Source of the DNA: Pseudomonas cannabina
Lineage (GTDB): Bacteria; Pseudomonadota; Gammaproteobacteria; Pseudomonadales; Pseudomonadaceae
DNA length: 64,000 nucleotides
Direction of reading: 5' to 3'
Assembly: GCF_900100365.1 (NCBI RefSeq)
Contig: NZ_FNKU01000001.1
Span: forward strand, 806,001-870,000
The notes under the pieces were generated by a model. It worked only from the letters and a program-made list of their open reading frames with translations, did not search any database and was not told where the DNA came from. Positions 1 to 9,483 of this stretch are shown piece by piece (the first letter of the stretch is position 1; every line of letters begins with the position of its first letter). The position numbers and the translations under genes were made by a program.

Positions 1-880
1 GTTTCACGCTCAAAAACGCCCGATGCACCGCGTCGGGCGTTTTGTATTTCAGGGATAGGTGCGGTCGCTCCCCATTATAGATCTGCACCGATTCATCCAC
101 CATTTTCACTGCATCTGCCAAGTCTTTAGGCCGATGGAGTAGAAACTCGGTCTTCAAAATTCCGTTTATTCGCTCGGCCATAGCGTTCTGGTAACAGTCA
201 TAGCCATCAGTCATCGAGCACTGGATTTCATGCCTGGTATGCAGACGTTGGTAGAGGTCGGAACAGTACTGGGCACCGCGATCTGAATGATGAATCAGCA
301 TCTGATCGGTTTTTCGCTCTCCTACCGCTTTTTCCAGTGCCTTTATCACCGACTGTGTATGCAGGCTCTCATGCACATGATGACCAACAATCTTGCGTGA
401 GTACGCATCTGTCACAAGGCTCACATAGGCCACGCTTTCCTGTGTAGGCAGATAGGTGATGTCTGCAACCCAGACCTGTTCGGGTCCATTGGCCACGACT
501 TGTTCAGGACCTGCTTTGAGCAGGTTGGGGTGGCGGCGAAAGCGATGATGACTATGAGTGGTCTTGTGATAAGCCCGTTTGCGCGGAACCAGCTCGCGCG
601 CATCACGAAGGATGGTAAACAGACGGTCTCTACCCACGCACAACGACGCAGGAGCTTCGACGCTCATCAAGTAGTGCAGCTTGCGCGTTCCCAGCCTGGG
701 CTGGCGACGCCGCTTTTCCAGGACGAAGTCCACCACCTCTTGGTCTTGGCGGACCTTCGCGTCAAAAGCGCGATTACGCTTGTAATACGCTTGACGCGAA
801 ATACCCATGAACAGGCAAGCCCTGGTAATGCTCAGGTCTTGGATTTGCCCTTGCGAGAGGACTTGCCGGGTCGCTTTTTT
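1..880 (-). CDS. IS3 transposase OrfB (DDE integrase domain), C-terminus cut by window edge
   Basis: Reading the minus strand from the slippery site gives an open frame to the window edge. It carries the IS3 OrfB landmarks: ISRQAYYKRN near the start, WVADITYL with the first catalytic Asp, HHSDRGAQYCS with the second, NAMAERINGILKTEF with the catalytic Glu, and the terminal YNGERPHLSLKYKTPDAVH block. The frame lacks its own strong start and is expected to be made as an OrfAB fusion by -1 frameshifting at 874-880; an internal ATG at 808 is also possible. OrfAB catalyses excision and insertion. No stop or frameshift is seen within the visible part. Confidence 0.85.
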
Positions 881-1233
881 ACGATGGAAACACCGTAGTC
901 ATTTTTCAAGACGTTCACGACAGCTTCAAAGAACTGGGCCTTCTGATTGCTCAGCACCAGCTGTTCTTCAAGCTCTTTAATCCGCTGCTCAGGTGTCGGC
1001 GGGAGTGTTGGCTCGGTCATGGACCTGTTCCTCGGCTCTCGAATTGATGCGCCTTGGCTCCAATCCTGTCGACCGTGCTTTCGTAACCAGACCAGCACCG
1101 TCGACCGGCCTTGGATGCCATAGCGTCGCTGGGCTTCTTTATAACTCAACTCGCCTTTTTCAACCTGATCTACGACCGATAATTTAAAGGCTAGCGTGTA
1201 ATCGCGCTGGCTGCGCCTTTTGCCCGAATTCAT
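832..1233 (-). CDS. IS3 transposase OrfA (helix-turn-helix and leucine zipper)
   Basis: This 133-residue basic protein starts at an ATG with a strong AGGAGG ribosome site (minus-strand CCTCAGGAGGACTCA before the ATG). Residues about 10-55 form the DNA-binding helix-turn-helix typical of IS3 OrfA (YTLAFKLSVVDQVEKGELSY, then AQRRYGIQGRSTVLVWLRKHG). Residues about 80-110 (EQRIKELEEQLVLSNQKAQFFEAVVNVL region) form a heptad-repeat zipper used for multimerisation. The C-terminal basic tail contains the frameshift site. OrfA alone binds the terminal repeats and regulates transposition; fused to OrfB it gives the transposase. Confidence 0.85.
   Translation of the reverse strand: MNSGKRRSQRDYTLAFKLSVVDQVEKGELSYKEAQRRYGIQGRSTVLVWLRKHGRQDWSQGASIREPRNRSMTEPTLPPTPEQRIKELEEQLVLSNQKAQFFEAVVNVLKNDYGVSIVKKRPGKSSRKGKSKT
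874..880 (-). other. Programmed -1 ribosomal frameshift site (A AAA AAG)
   Basis: On the minus strand the heptamer AAAAAAG lies in phase A_AAA_AAG relative to orfA (codons GTA AAA AAG). Slipping back one base enters the open orfB frame. This is the standard X_XXY_YYZ motif of IS3 elements. Confidence 0.75.
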
Positions 1234-1292
1234 TGAGTCCTCCTGAGGAAAGGTCAGAAGGTGTAAACCTTATTCAGGACGGGACAACAGAC

Positions 1293-1334
1293 ATGAAAAA
1301 GCCCCGCCTGCTTGCACAGGCGGGGCTTTTTCAT
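1293..1334 (-). terminator. Rho-independent terminator of rne
   Basis: A near-perfect inverted repeat, ATGAAAAAGCCCCGCCTG / CAGGCGGGGCTTTTTCAT around a short loop, lies ten bases after the rne stop. On the minus strand the stem ends in a run of T residues. The IS3 end lies immediately beyond it. Confidence 0.85.
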
Positions 1335-1343
1335 GGGCCGGGG

Positions 1344-4300
1344 TTAGGCGAGGGGCTTATGCTCGGTCTCTTTCTCGGCTTCATGTTGCAGCTGAATCAC
1401 GGAATCTTCAGCTTTTTCCTCGGTTGCCGGCGAAGGCTGGACCGATTCTGCATCAGCGGCAACAGGTGCTGCTTCGGCGGCTGGAGCGCTGTTGCCAGCG
1501 GCTTCCTGCTGACGACGTGCTTCTTCTTCGCGCTTGCGGCGACGAACTTCACGCGGATCGTTCGGCGCGCGGCCGGTGCTGCTGACCGCTGGCGCAGCAG
1601 GCGTTTCTGCAACGGCTGGCTCTTGCTCTTGCGATGCAGGTGCCTGTTCTTCGATGGTGGCCTTGGGCGCGACGTAAGGAGCTGACTCCTCCTTCTCGGC
1701 CATCGGCTCGACAACGACGGGTTCAGCGACCGGAGCCGGCACCGGCGTTGGCAGTTCAGATGATTCAGTGGCAGGCACTTCCTCATGGACCGCAGCTTCG
1801 ACCGGCGCTTCTGGCGTCGGCTCTGGCGTTGGTTTGAACGGCACGACGCGTTCTGCGTGCGGTGCTTCGAACAGCTCGGACTGCGCCGCGATAGCAGGTG
1901 TTTCCACTGCCGTTGGCTGAACTTCAACCTCTGGAGCGGGCCGGGCTACTGGAGCATCGTCTGCTACCGGGGCTTCGACGGCTGGCACTTCGACGGTCGG
2001 CTCTGCCGCAACGGGCGTTTCTACCGCTGGCGTCGGCGCTTCAGTGTCAGTGATGGTTGTTTCAACGACAGGGGCTTCAGTTGCAGGTGCTTCGGCAACC
2101 GGCGTCTGTTGCGCAGGCTCTGCATCCGAGTCGGCTGCGGCATTGTTGGCACGTTCGGCCTGCTGATGCGCATCGGCTTCGGCCGGAGCACTGATCACGC
2201 TGCTGGCGGCAGAAGCTGCGGCGGTGAAGCCCAGGCCAGCCGACAGGTCGGCGCTGCCTTCTTCTTCGCTACCGTTTTCTTCAGAGCCTTCGATCACATT
2301 GCCGTTGGCATCACGCTGACGCTCGCGACGGTTGCTGCGGCGACGCTGACCACGGGAGCGGCGGCGAGGGCGATCACCGTCGTTGCCGTCGTTGCTTTCC
2401 TGATTGTCGTCTTGCGTCTGCTCTTCGTTGAGCAGCACTTCCTCTTCTTCGCTCACGGCAGGCGCGGCCTGTTCGGCGCGTGGTTGACGCTCTTCGCGAG
2501 GCGCGCGTGGCTGACGTTCTTCACGCGGAGCGCGTTCTGGACGTTCTTCACGGGCGAGGTTCACGGCAGGCGCGGCATCCAGCGGCTCACGCAGTTCGCG
2601 GACCGGACGGTCTTCACGAGCTTCACGCGGCTTGCGCTCGCGAGAGGTACGGGCCGGACGTTCTTCGCGCGGTGCCGATTCTTCACGGGCTTCACGGGGT
2701 TCGCGTACGGCGCGTTCTTCACGAGGTGCACGCTCTTCACGCGGCGCACGCTCTTCGCGAGGGGCGCGCTCGGCACGCTCTTCGCGTGGAGCACGTTCTT
2801 CACGCGGCTTGCGCTCTTCATCACGACGATTGTTGCGGCCACGGCTCTGTTGACGACCGTTGCGGCGTTCTTCGTTGCGCGCAGGACGCTGCTCGGCCAC
2901 CGGCTTTTCAACCACCACCGGTGCAGCAGGCTCTTCCTTGCTCGCGAACAGGCTGACCAAGGACTTCACCAGGCCTTTGAACAGGCTTGGTTCGTGAACC
3001 ACCGGGGCCGGAGTTGCAACAGGCTCGGCCACTTCTACCGGAACCGGCGCATTGGCACGTGCCGGGGCGGTCTTGACCGCAGCTTCCTGACGCACCAGAG
3101 TGCGGGTTGCAGCGGCCAGCGGGGCGATTTCTTCAACTTCGGCAGCCGCAGCGGCGATTTCGTAGCTGGTCTGGTTGTTATGTGCTTCCGGACTGTCATC
3201 GCGCAGACGCTGAACTTCGAAGTGCGGCGTTTCCAGATGATCGTTCGGCAGAATGATGATGCGCGCACGCGTACGCAGTTCGATCTTGGTGATCGAGTTG
3301 CGCTTTTCGTTGAGCAGGAACGCAGCAACCGGGATCGGCACCTGAGCGCGCACTTCGGCAGTGCGGTCTTTCAGGGCTTCTTCTTCGATCAGGCGCAGGA
3401 TTGCCAGCGACAGCGATTCGACGTCGCGGATGATGCCGGTGCCGTTGCAGCGCGGGCAAACGATGCCGCTGCTCTCGCCGAGCGACGGACGCAGGCGCTG
3501 ACGGGACATTTCCAGCAGGCCAAAGCGCGAAATGCGACCGACCTGAACGCGGGCACGGTCGGCTTCCAGGCTTTCGCGGACTTTCTCTTCCACGGCGCGC
3601 TGGTTCTTTGCAGGCGTCATGTCGATGAAGTCGATGACGATCAGGCCGCCGATGTCACGCAGACGCAGTTGACGGGCGATTTCCTCAGCCGCTTCAAGGT
3701 TGGTCTGCAGGGCGGTTTCTTCGATGTCGCTGCCTTTGGTGGCGCGCGCCGAGTTGATGTCGATGGACACCAGTGCTTCGGTCGGATCGATAACGATGGA
3801 GCCACCGGAAGGCAATTCGACGACGCGCTGGAAGGCGGTTTCGATCTGGCTTTCGATCTGGAAGCGGTTGAACAGCGGAACGCTGTCTTCGTAAAGCTTG
3901 ATCTTGCTGGCGTACTGCGGCATCACCTGACGGATGAAGGTCAGGGCTTCTTCCTGGGCTTCGATGCTGTCGATCAGGACCTCACCGATGTCCTGGCGCA
4001 GGTAGTCGCGGATGGCGCGGATGATGACGTTGCTTTCCTGGTAGATCAGGAAAGGGGCGCAGCGATCCAGGGACGCCTCTTTGATGGCGGTCCAGAGTTG
4101 CAGCAGGTAGTCGAGGTCCCACTGCATTTCTTCGCTGCTGCGGCCAAGACCTGCGGTGCGAACGATTAGGCCCATGTCGGCAGGGGCGATCAGGCCGTTC
4201 AGCGCTTCGCGCAGTTCGTTACGCTCTTCGCCTTCGATACGACGCGAAATGCCACCGGCACGCGGGTTGTTCGGCATCAGCACCAGATAACGGCCGGCAA

Positions 4301-4658
4301 GGCTGATGAAGGTGGTCAGGGCCGCGCCCTTGTTGCCACGTTCTTCTTTCTCGACCTGAACGATGACTTCCTGGCCTTCGCTCAGGACGTCCTTGATGTT
4401 GACGCGGCCTTCAGGGGCTTTCTTGAAGTACTCGCGGGAGATTTCCTTGAGGGGCAGGAAGCCGTGGCGCTCAGAGCCGAAATCGACAAAGGCAGCCTCG
4501 AGGCTGGGTTCGATACGAGTGATTCGGCCTTTATAGATGTTGGCCTTCTTCTGCTCGCGTGCACCTGACTCGATGTCCAGGTCGTAGAGGCGCTGGCCGT
4601 CTACCAGTGCAACACGCAACTCTTCGGGTTGAGTTGCGTTAATCAGCATTCTTTTCAT
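1344..4658 (-). CDS. rne: Ribonuclease E
   Basis: RNase E is the essential endoribonuclease that initiates mRNA decay and processes rRNA and tRNA, and it scaffolds the degradosome at the inner membrane. The 1104-residue protein starts at [20 protein letters not shown], nearly identical to E. coli; an upstream in-frame ATG at 4706 would add 16 unconserved residues. The S1 domain is near residues 35-120. Catalytic Asp residues lie in VSIDINSA and VIDFIDM, and the Zn-link motif CPRCNGTG is near residues 400-407. The C-terminal half is low complexity: an amphipathic [17 protein letters not shown] segment near residues 556-572 (likely membrane anchor), Arg/Glu-rich APREER repeats (RNA binding), then a long Ala/Pro/Glu-rich tail. 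It is divergent from rluC, as in other gammaproteobacteria. Confidence 0.97.
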   Translation of the reverse strand: MKRMLINATQPEELRVALVDGQRLYDLDIESGAREQKKANIYKGRITRIEPSLEAAFVDFGSERHGFLPLKEISREYFKKAPEGRVNIKDVLSEGQEVIVQVEKEERGNKGAALTTFISLAGRYLVLMPNNPRAGGISRRIEGEERNELREALNGLIAPADMGLIVRTAGLGRSSEEMQWDLDYLLQLWTAIKEASLDRCAPFLIYQESNVIIRAIRDYLRQDIGEVLIDSIEAQEEALTFIRQVMPQYASKIKLYEDSVPLFNRFQIESQIETAFQRVVELPSGGSIVIDPTEALVSIDINSARATKGSDIEETALQTNLEAAEEIARQLRLRDIGGLIVIDFIDMTPAKNQRAVEEKVRESLEADRARVQVGRISRFGLLEMSRQRLRPSLGESSGIVCPRCNGTGIIRDVESLSLAILRLIEEEALKDRTAEVRAQVPIPVAAFLLNEKRNSITKIELRTRARIIILPNDHLETPHFEVQRLRDDSPEAHNNQTSYEIAAAAAEVEEIAPLAAATRTLVRQEAAVKTAPARANAPVPVEVAEPVATPAPVVHEPSLFKGLVKSLVSLFASKEEPAAPVVVEKPVAEQRPARNEERRNGRQQSRGRNNRRDEERKPREERAPREERAERAPREERAPREERAPREERAVREPREAREESAPREERPARTSRERKPREAREDRPVRELREPLDAAPAVNLAREERPERAPREERQPRAPREERQPRAEQAAPAVSEEEEVLLNEEQTQDDNQESNDGNDGDRPRRRSRGQRRRSNRRERQRDANGNVIEGSEENGSEEEGSADLSAGLGFTAAASAASSVISAPAEADAHQQAERANNAAADSDAEPAQQTPVAEAPATEAPVVETTITDTEAPTPAVETPVAAEPTVEVPAVEAPVADDAPVARPAPEVEVQPTAVETPAIAAQSELFEAPHAERVVPFKPTPEPTPEAPVEAAVHEEVPATESSELPTPVPAPVAEPVVVEPMAEKEESAPYVAPKATIEEQAPASQEQEPAVAETPAAPAVSSTGRAPNDPREVRRRKREEEARRQQEAAGNSAPAAEAAPVAADAESVQPSPATEEKAEDSVIQLQHEAEKETEHKPLA

Positions 4659-5362
4659 GTAGTACCGTCGGTTTCCGGGCTGCCGGAAACGGCGTTCGGC
4701 ACACACGACTTCTCACGGTCGGTGTCAGGGCACGTCAGGAGTGGTTGAACACTCCAGTGTCTAGCGAGGTCCTCGCCCAGAGGGGGCGGAGGGTCGCGAC
4801 GACGTTTCCTGCTTGCTGTGGTGGCATAAGACACCCTTTTCAGCAAAAGCTTTGTCAGGAGGAGGAATCGACCATCGGTAGCGGACGAGATGAAGCGTCT
4901 AGAACAAGCCTTGTGCTACACAGTCCGATGGTTGTGCGTCTCCACCCTACACGTATCCCTGATAATTCGGGTGCTGCCGCGCGCAGAATCCGCAGCGGGT
5001 TGGCATTTACCGCAGTCTTCGAAAGGGAAGACCGCGCATCATGGCTTAAGGCGTTGTTCCCGAAACGTTCGCTCGTTGCGTCTGGAAGCGACTGCACTTT
5101 GTGAACTGGCCATGAACTGTCCGCACTGACGGCGAGCTGTCTGCTCTGCTGTCAGGCGCGTATCCGGCCTCATGTCACCTGCGCTCGTTACGCTTTCGTC
5201 GTGCTCCGTTGTCACCGAACGCCCCGTAGGACGGCCTCGCGTCCTCGTGAATTGCGTTGGTCAGGGCCGGTTGTCAACCGTTGATCCGCTGTCCGGCCGC
5301 TTATGGCGGCGTTCGCGACTATATCAGCAATCATTAAGTGCTTCAAATCCATAAAAAATTGT
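4659..5362 (-). promoter_or_regulatory. Long rne/rluC intergenic region, probable rne 5' leader
   Basis: About 700 bases separate the divergent rne and rluC starts and contain no convincing coding frame; the short frames here have no family resemblance. In E. coli the long rne 5' leader folds into hairpins through which RNase E represses its own synthesis, so a similar leader is expected. A small perfect hairpin, GGAGTG-GTTGAA-CACTCC, lies at about 4739-4756, some 85 bases from the rne start. I could not assign the rne promoter by eye. Confidence 0.4.
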
Positions 5363-5368
5363 TATGAT
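5360..5368 (+). promoter_or_regulatory. Extended -10 promoter of rluC
   Basis: TGTTATGAT matches the extended -10 consensus TGnTATAAT in eight of nine positions counting n. No good -35 is seen at 17 bp, which is tolerated with an extended -10. The predicted transcript start at about 5375 coincides with the rluC ATG at 5376. Confidence 0.55.
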
Positions 5369-5375
5369 TTGCGGC

Positions 5376-6332
5376 ATGACGAATATTGCCCCTCCAACCC
5401 CCGGCGTCCAGCTGGTTGAGGTTGCGCCGGAACTTGCCGGTCAACGCATCGATAACTTTCTGATCACTTATCTCAAGGGTGTGCCCAAAACCTTGATCTA
5501 CCGCATTCTGCGCAAAGGCGAAGTGCGTGTGAACAAGGGGCGGATCAAGCCCGAGTACAAGTTGCAGGCAGGTGATATCGTGCGCATTCCTCCTGTGCGC
5601 GTGCCCGAGCGCGATGAGCCGGTGCCGGTTGCGCAAGCCCTGTTGCAGCGCCTCGAGGCGGCGATTGTCTACGAAGACAAGGCGCTGATCGTGCTCAACA
5701 AGCCTGCGGGCATTGCCGTGCACGGCGGCAGTGGTCTGAGCTTCGGCGTGATCGAAGCGTTTCGCCAGTTACGCCCGGATGCCAAGGAGCTTGAGCTGGT
5801 GCATCGCCTCGATCGCGACACCTCCGGGTTGCTGATGATTGCCAAGAAACGCAGCATGTTGCGCCATCTGCACGAGGCCCTGCGCGGCGATGGTGTCGAC
5901 AAGCGTTATATGGCGCTGGTACGCGGCAACTGGGCCACTGCGCAAAAACAGGTGCGCGCGCCGCTGCTCAAGAGCAATCTGCGCTCCGGTGAGCGCATGG
6001 TCGAGGTCAATGAAGAGGGCAAGGAAGCGCTGACCCTCTTTAAGGTGCTGCGTCGTTTCGGCGACTTCGCCACCATGGTTGAGGCCAAGCCTGTCACCGG
6101 GCGTACGCACCAGATCAGGGTGCATACGCTGCACGCCGGTCACGCCATCGCCGGTGACACCAAATACGGCGACGAGAATTTCAGTCGTGAAATTCGCGAT
6201 CTGGGCGGCAAGCGTCTGTTTCTGCATGCCTACATGCTTACCGTGCCGATGCCTGATGGCAGCAAATTGAATGTACAAGCGCCCGTCGACGAGATGTGGG
6301 CAAAGACAGTGGAGCGTCTGAGTGCAACGTGA
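5376..6332 (+). CDS. rluC: 23S rRNA pseudouridine synthase RluC
   Basis: RluC converts three uridines of 23S rRNA (positions 955, 2504 and 2580 in E. coli) to pseudouridine. The 318-residue protein has an N-terminal S4 RNA-binding domain (about residues 15-75, [19 protein letters not shown]) followed by the RluA-type catalytic domain with [11 protein letters not shown], where the Asp is the catalytic nucleophile. I prefer the ATG at 5376 ([16 protein letters not shown]) over the in-frame ATG at 5364, because the latter lies inside the predicted -10 element and family members begin at the equivalent of 5376. No Shine-Dalgarno sequence precedes 5376. Its 3' end overlaps the next gene by 11 bases. 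Confidence 0.93.
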   Translation: MTNIAPPTPGVQLVEVAPELAGQRIDNFLITYLKGVPKTLIYRILRKGEVRVNKGRIKPEYKLQAGDIVRIPPVRVPERDEPVPVAQALLQRLEAAIVYEDKALIVLNKPAGIAVHGGSGLSFGVIEAFRQLRPDAKELELVHRLDRDTSGLLMIAKKRSMLRHLHEALRGDGVDKRYMALVRGNWATAQKQVRAPLLKSNLRSGERMVEVNEEGKEALTLFKVLRRFGDFATMVEAKPVTGRTHQIRVHTLHAGHAIAGDTKYGDENFSREIRDLGGKRLFLHAYMLTVPMPDGSKLNVQAPVDEMWAKTVERLSAT

Positions 6333-6984
6333 TTACGATCTGTTGATTTTCGATTGGGACGGTACGCTGGCTGATTCGGTCGGTCGAATTGTCCAGTCCA
6401 TGCGCACGGCGGCCGTCCAGAGCGGTCTTGAGATACGTGACGATTCTGCGATCAAGGACATTATCGGTCTTGGGCTTCCCGAGGCGGTCCGGACCTTGTA
6501 TCCGCAGATCGACGACAGCCTTTTGACCGAATTCCGTCAGCATTACGCTGATGCCTACATGGCGATGGATAACGTGCCATCTTCGCTGTTCGAGGGGGTT
6601 GTGGAGTCCATGCAGGCATTCCGCGAGGATGGCTATCGTCTGGCGGTGGCGACCGGCAAGGCGCGTCGCGGGCTTGATCGGGTGCTGGAAGCCAATGGCT
6701 GGGCTGATTACTTCGATATCACACGAGCGGCCGACGAAACGGCGAGCAAGCCTGATCCGTTGATGCTCAACGAGATTATGGCGCACTGCGGTGTTGCGCC
6801 CGAGCGCTCGCTGATGATTGGCGACGCCTCTTTCGATTTGTTGATGGCGCGCAATGCCGGTATGGACTGCGTGGCGGTGGGCTATGGCGCGCAGCCACTG
6901 GAGTCGTTGCGTCAGTTCGAGCCGCGTCTGGCCATCGAGCATTTTTCCGAGCTGCGTACCTGGTTGAACCGGCGCAGCGTCTAG
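6322..6984 (+). CDS. HAD-superfamily hydrolase, phosphoglycolate-phosphatase-like
   Basis: The 220-residue protein opens with the HAD motif I ([10 protein letters not shown]), where the first Asp is the phosphorylated nucleophile. It has a small helical cap, motif III around the KPDPL lysine, and motif [17 protein letters not shown]. Length and motifs match the Gph-like phosphatases conserved next to rluC in pseudomonads. The exact substrate cannot be told from sequence; small phosphorylated metabolites are likely. The GTG start at 6322 overlaps rluC by 11 bases, so the two are probably translationally coupled. Confidence 0.88.
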   Translation: MQRDYDLLIFDWDGTLADSVGRIVQSMRTAAVQSGLEIRDDSAIKDIIGLGLPEAVRTLYPQIDDSLLTEFRQHYADAYMAMDNVPSSLFEGVVESMQAFREDGYRLAVATGKARRGLDRVLEANGWADYFDITRAADETASKPDPLMLNEIMAHCGVAPERSLMIGDASFDLLMARNAGMDCVAVGYGAQPLESLRQFEPRLAIEHFSELRTWLNRRSV

Positions 6985-7007
6985 TTTTCGCTAAGGGTAA
7001 AAGAAGC

Positions 7008-8007
7008 ATGTCTGACGAATGGAAAGCACCCGGTTCGCAAAACGCGGACGAGGGTATCAATGGCAGGGAAGAGGCTAAAAGCTGGAAGCTTCTCGAGAAA
7101 ACGTTGCTCGCCAGTGTTCAGGAGCAGCGACGTGCACGGCGCTGGGGGATCTTTTTCAAACTGCTGACCTTTGTGTTTCTGTTTGTGGCCGTGGTCCTGC
7201 CGATGCTTGATTTCGAAGGCGGTACCTCGCGTCGCGCCAGTCACACGGCGCTGATCGACGTGCAGGGCGTGATCGCCGACAAGGAATCGGCCAGTGCCGA
7301 GAACATCGTCACTGCGCTGCGCGATGCGTTCGAGGACGAAAAGACCAAGGGCGTCATCTTGCGCATCAACAGTCCGGGTGGCAGCCCTGTGCAATCCGGC
7401 TACGTGTATGACGAGATCCGTCGTCTGCGTGCCGAGAAGCCGGATATCAAGGTTTATGCGGTGATAACCGATCTGGGCGCTTCGGGTGCTTACTACATCG
7501 CCAGTGCGGCCGATCAGATCTATGCCGACAAGGCGAGCCTGGTGGGTTCCATCGGTGTGACGGCGGCCGGTTTTGGGTTTGTGGGGGGCGATGGAAAAGC
7601 TGGGCGTGGACCGTCGGACTTACACGTCGGGCGAGCACAAGGCATTTCTTGATCCGTTCCAGCCGCAAAAAGCCGACGAGACGCAGTTCTGGCAGAGCGT
7701 GCTGGACACAACCCATCGTCAGTTCATCGCCAGCGTCAAACAAGGTCGCGGCGATCGTCTGAAGGACAAGGATCATCCCGAGCTGTTCTCTGGCCTGATC
7801 TGGACGGGTGAGCAAGCGGTCGGGCTGGGTTTGGTGGACGGCCTGGGCAGTGCGAGTTATGTGGCGCGTGATGTAATCAAAGAAAAGAACATCGTCGAGT
7901 ACACCGTCGAAGAGTCACCGTTTGATCGTTTCTCGAAGAAACTGGGCGCCAGTATTGCCGAGCGGATCGCCATGCTGGTGGGCTTTAACGGTCCTGTGCT
8001 GCGCTGA
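7008..8007 (+). pseudogene. sppA: Signal peptide peptidase SppA (S49 family), frameshifted in a G6 tract
   Basis: The first frame (7008-7652) begins MSDEWKAPG, has one membrane segment (WGIFFKLLTFVFLFVAVVLP, about residues 47-66) and the S49 core: INSPGGSPV, GASGAYYIASAAD with the nucleophilic Ser, and DKASLVGSIGV with the general-base Lys. It leaves the family frame at about residue 192, where GTGGGGGGCG (six G at 7583-7588) replaces the GTGGGGGCG needed to read FVGAMEKLG. The remaining third continues in the +1 frame (AMEKLGVDRRTYTSGEHKAF to LVGFNGPVLR, stop at 8007). SppA degrades cleaved signal peptides in the inner membrane. The truncated 214-residue product keeps the catalytic dyad but loses the C-terminal part needed for oligomer assembly. 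A sequencing error or a phase-variable tract is possible. Confidence 0.88.
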
Positions 8008-8023
8008 TACCGTTGTCGCTCCG

Positions 8024-8055
8024 AAAAGCCCTGATCGTCGCCGGTCAGGGCTTTT
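8024..8055. terminator. Bidirectional terminator between sppA and maf
   Basis: AAAAGCCCTGA and TCAGGGCTTTT form an 11-bp stem with T runs on either strand. It lies between the convergent ends of sppA and maf. Confidence 0.8.
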
Positions 8056-8070
8056 TATTGGGTGTTCGGC

Positions 8071-8649
8071 TCAGGGGATGCTGATTCCTTCCTTTATAAG
8101 CATGTCCACCAGGCGAATCAGCGGCAGCCCGATCAGGCTGGTCGCGTCACTGCCTTCGGTGCTGCGAAACAGGCTGACACCCAACCCCTCGGCCTTGAAG
8201 CTGCCAGCGCAGTCGTAGGGCTCTTCCGCGCGCAGGTAGCGTTCAATGCTGGCTCGGTCCAGTTCGCGCATGTGCACGGTAAAGGGGACGCAGTCGATCT
8301 GGCGTTCGCCAGTCGAACTGTTGAGCAGTGCCAGGCCGGTCAGAAAGGTCACGCTGGCGCCGCTCGCGGCGCCAAGCTGCTCCATGGCGCGCTCGAATGT
8401 ATGGGGTTTGCCCAGTATTCGGCCATCGAGGACGGCGACCTGGTCGGAGCCGATAATCAGGTGGTGCGGATATTCGCCCGCCAGCGCCTCTGCTTTCTGC
8501 CTGGCAAGGCGCATGACCAGGTCGCGCGCGGCTTCGTTGGGGCGAGGGCTTTCGTCGATATCCGGGGATTTGCAGGTGAACGGCACGCGCAGGCGGGCTA
8601 GCAGTTCGCGGCGGTATGGGGAGCTGGAGGCAAGGAGCAGGGATGGCAT
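8071..8649 (-). CDS. maf: Maf-family nucleotide pyrophosphatase (YceF subgroup)
   Basis: Maf proteins hydrolyse non-canonical or modified nucleoside triphosphates; the YceF subgroup prefers 7-methyl-GTP. The 192-residue protein starts MPSLLLASSSPYRRELLARL, the family N-terminal motif (S-S-P-x-R-x-E-L-L), and carries the SDQV segment (IIGSDQVAVLDG) of the active site. The ATG at 8649 is chosen over an in-frame start at 8724 because homology begins there and a GGAGAA site precedes it. It is divergent from yceD and convergent with sppA, the conserved order in Pseudomonas. Confidence 0.92.
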   Translation of the reverse strand: MPSLLLASSSPYRRELLARLRVPFTCKSPDIDESPRPNEAARDLVMRLARQKAEALAGEYPHHLIIGSDQVAVLDGRILGKPHTFERAMEQLGAASGASVTFLTGLALLNSSTGERQIDCVPFTVHMRELDRASIERYLRAEEPYDCAGSFKAEGLGVSLFRSTEGSDATSLIGLPLIRLVDMLIKEGISIP

Positions 8650-8755
8650 GCGGTTCTCCGTTTTCTGATCGGCGATTCTAATCAGTGACCAGAGTGACGA
8701 ACAGGCCTGAATTTCCTTTGACATGCCAAGGGGGCATCCCTAGAATGCTGCGCCT

Positions 8756-9283
8756 ATGTTGAATGACCCGATTCCATCTCACGTTGACCCGCGCAAATTG
8801 TCTGATCGCGGCACTACCCTTCAGGGTGAAGTGCTGCTGGGCGATTTGAAAAGACTCTGCGACCCGCTTGCCGACACTGTCGGTACGGTGCAGGCGAAAT
8901 TCGTTTTTGAGCGTGACGAACGCCGTTCTGTAGTTATTCACAGTTCGATAGACGTCCCGGTCAAGATGGTTTGTCAGCGTTGTCTTGAGTTGGTCACCCT
9001 GCCGATCCACAGCGAATGCAGTTATGCCGTGGTGAAGGAGGGTGCGAATACCCAGTCGTTACCGAAAGGTTATGACGTGCTGGAACTGGGCGAAGATCCT
9101 TTGGATCTGCTGGCATTGATCGAGGAGGAGCTCTTGCTCGCCTTGCCCATTGTGCCTGCTCATCATCCTGAAGAATGCCAGCAACCGGCGGGTCTCGATG
9201 AGCCCGAACCGAGCGTGGACGAGGTAACGCGGTCCAACCCGTTCAGTGTATTGGCGCAGTTAAAGCGTGACCCAAACGTTTAG
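8756..9283 (+). CDS. yceD: YceD family protein (DUF177), 23S rRNA accumulation factor
   Basis: This 175-residue acidic protein belongs to the DUF177/YceD family, nearly always encoded just before rpmF. In E. coli and in plants the family is required for normal 23S rRNA accumulation, but the biochemical activity is unsettled. The conserved CQRCLELV segment sits in the middle of the protein; a further Cys (PEECQQP) lies toward the C-terminus, so metal binding is possible. It starts the yceD-rpmF-plsX-fab operon, with rpmF 13 bases downstream. Confidence 0.92.
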   Translation: MLNDPIPSHVDPRKLSDRGTTLQGEVLLGDLKRLCDPLADTVGTVQAKFVFERDERRSVVIHSSIDVPVKMVCQRCLELVTLPIHSECSYAVVKEGANTQSLPKGYDVLELGEDPLDLLALIEEELLLALPIVPAHHPEECQQPAGLDEPEPSVDEVTRSNPFSVLAQLKRDPNV

Positions 9284-9296
9284 GAGTTAATCAATT

Positions 9297-9479
9297 ATGG
9301 CTGTTCAGCAGAACAAAAAATCCCGCTCTGCCCGTGACATGCGTCGTTCGCACGATGCTCTTGAGGCAAGCACTCTGTCGGTAGAAAAGACCACGGGTGA
9401 AATTCACCTGCGTCACCACGTATCGCCAGAAGGCGTATACCGTGGTCGTAAAGTGATCGACAAGGGCGCTGACGAGTAA
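9297..9479 (+). CDS. rpmF: Ribosomal protein bL32
   Basis: This is a 60-residue basic protein, [20 protein letters not shown], matching bacterial L32 in length and sequence. It is the C-minus form: there are no zinc-binding Cys residues. It is a structural protein of the large ribosomal subunit. A TAGGAG site lies 10 bases before the ATG. Its place between yceD and plsX links ribosome and lipid synthesis, as in E. coli. Confidence 0.98.
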   Translation: MAVQQNKKSRSARDMRRSHDALEASTLSVEKTTGEIHLRHHVSPEGVYRGRKVIDKGADE

Positions 9480-9483
9480 TTTC

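Larger units (their letters stand above)
1..1286 (-). mobile_element. IS3-family insertion sequence, left part outside the window
   Basis: Two overlapping minus-strand reading frames, orfA and orfB, joined by an A6G slippery heptamer, are the hallmark of the IS3 family. The orfA-proximal end can be placed at about 1286: read on the minus strand the element begins TGTCCCGTCCTGAATAAGG, and IS3 elements begin with TG. The other end lies before base 1, so the target duplication cannot be read. Both frames look intact, so the copy may be active. It sits about six bases from the rne terminator hairpin and does not touch the rne coding region. Confidence 0.85.

Noticed and set aside
2470..2850. Possible CRISPR-like array in the rne repeat region
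   Set aside because: The units are short, degenerate, in frame and translate to APREER motifs. There are no regular spacers and no cas genes.
1785..4169. 794-codon plus-strand frame opposite rne
   Set aside because: It is an antisense shadow of the conserved RNase E gene, created by the codon bias and repeats of rne. It is Phe/Arg/Gly-rich with no family likeness.
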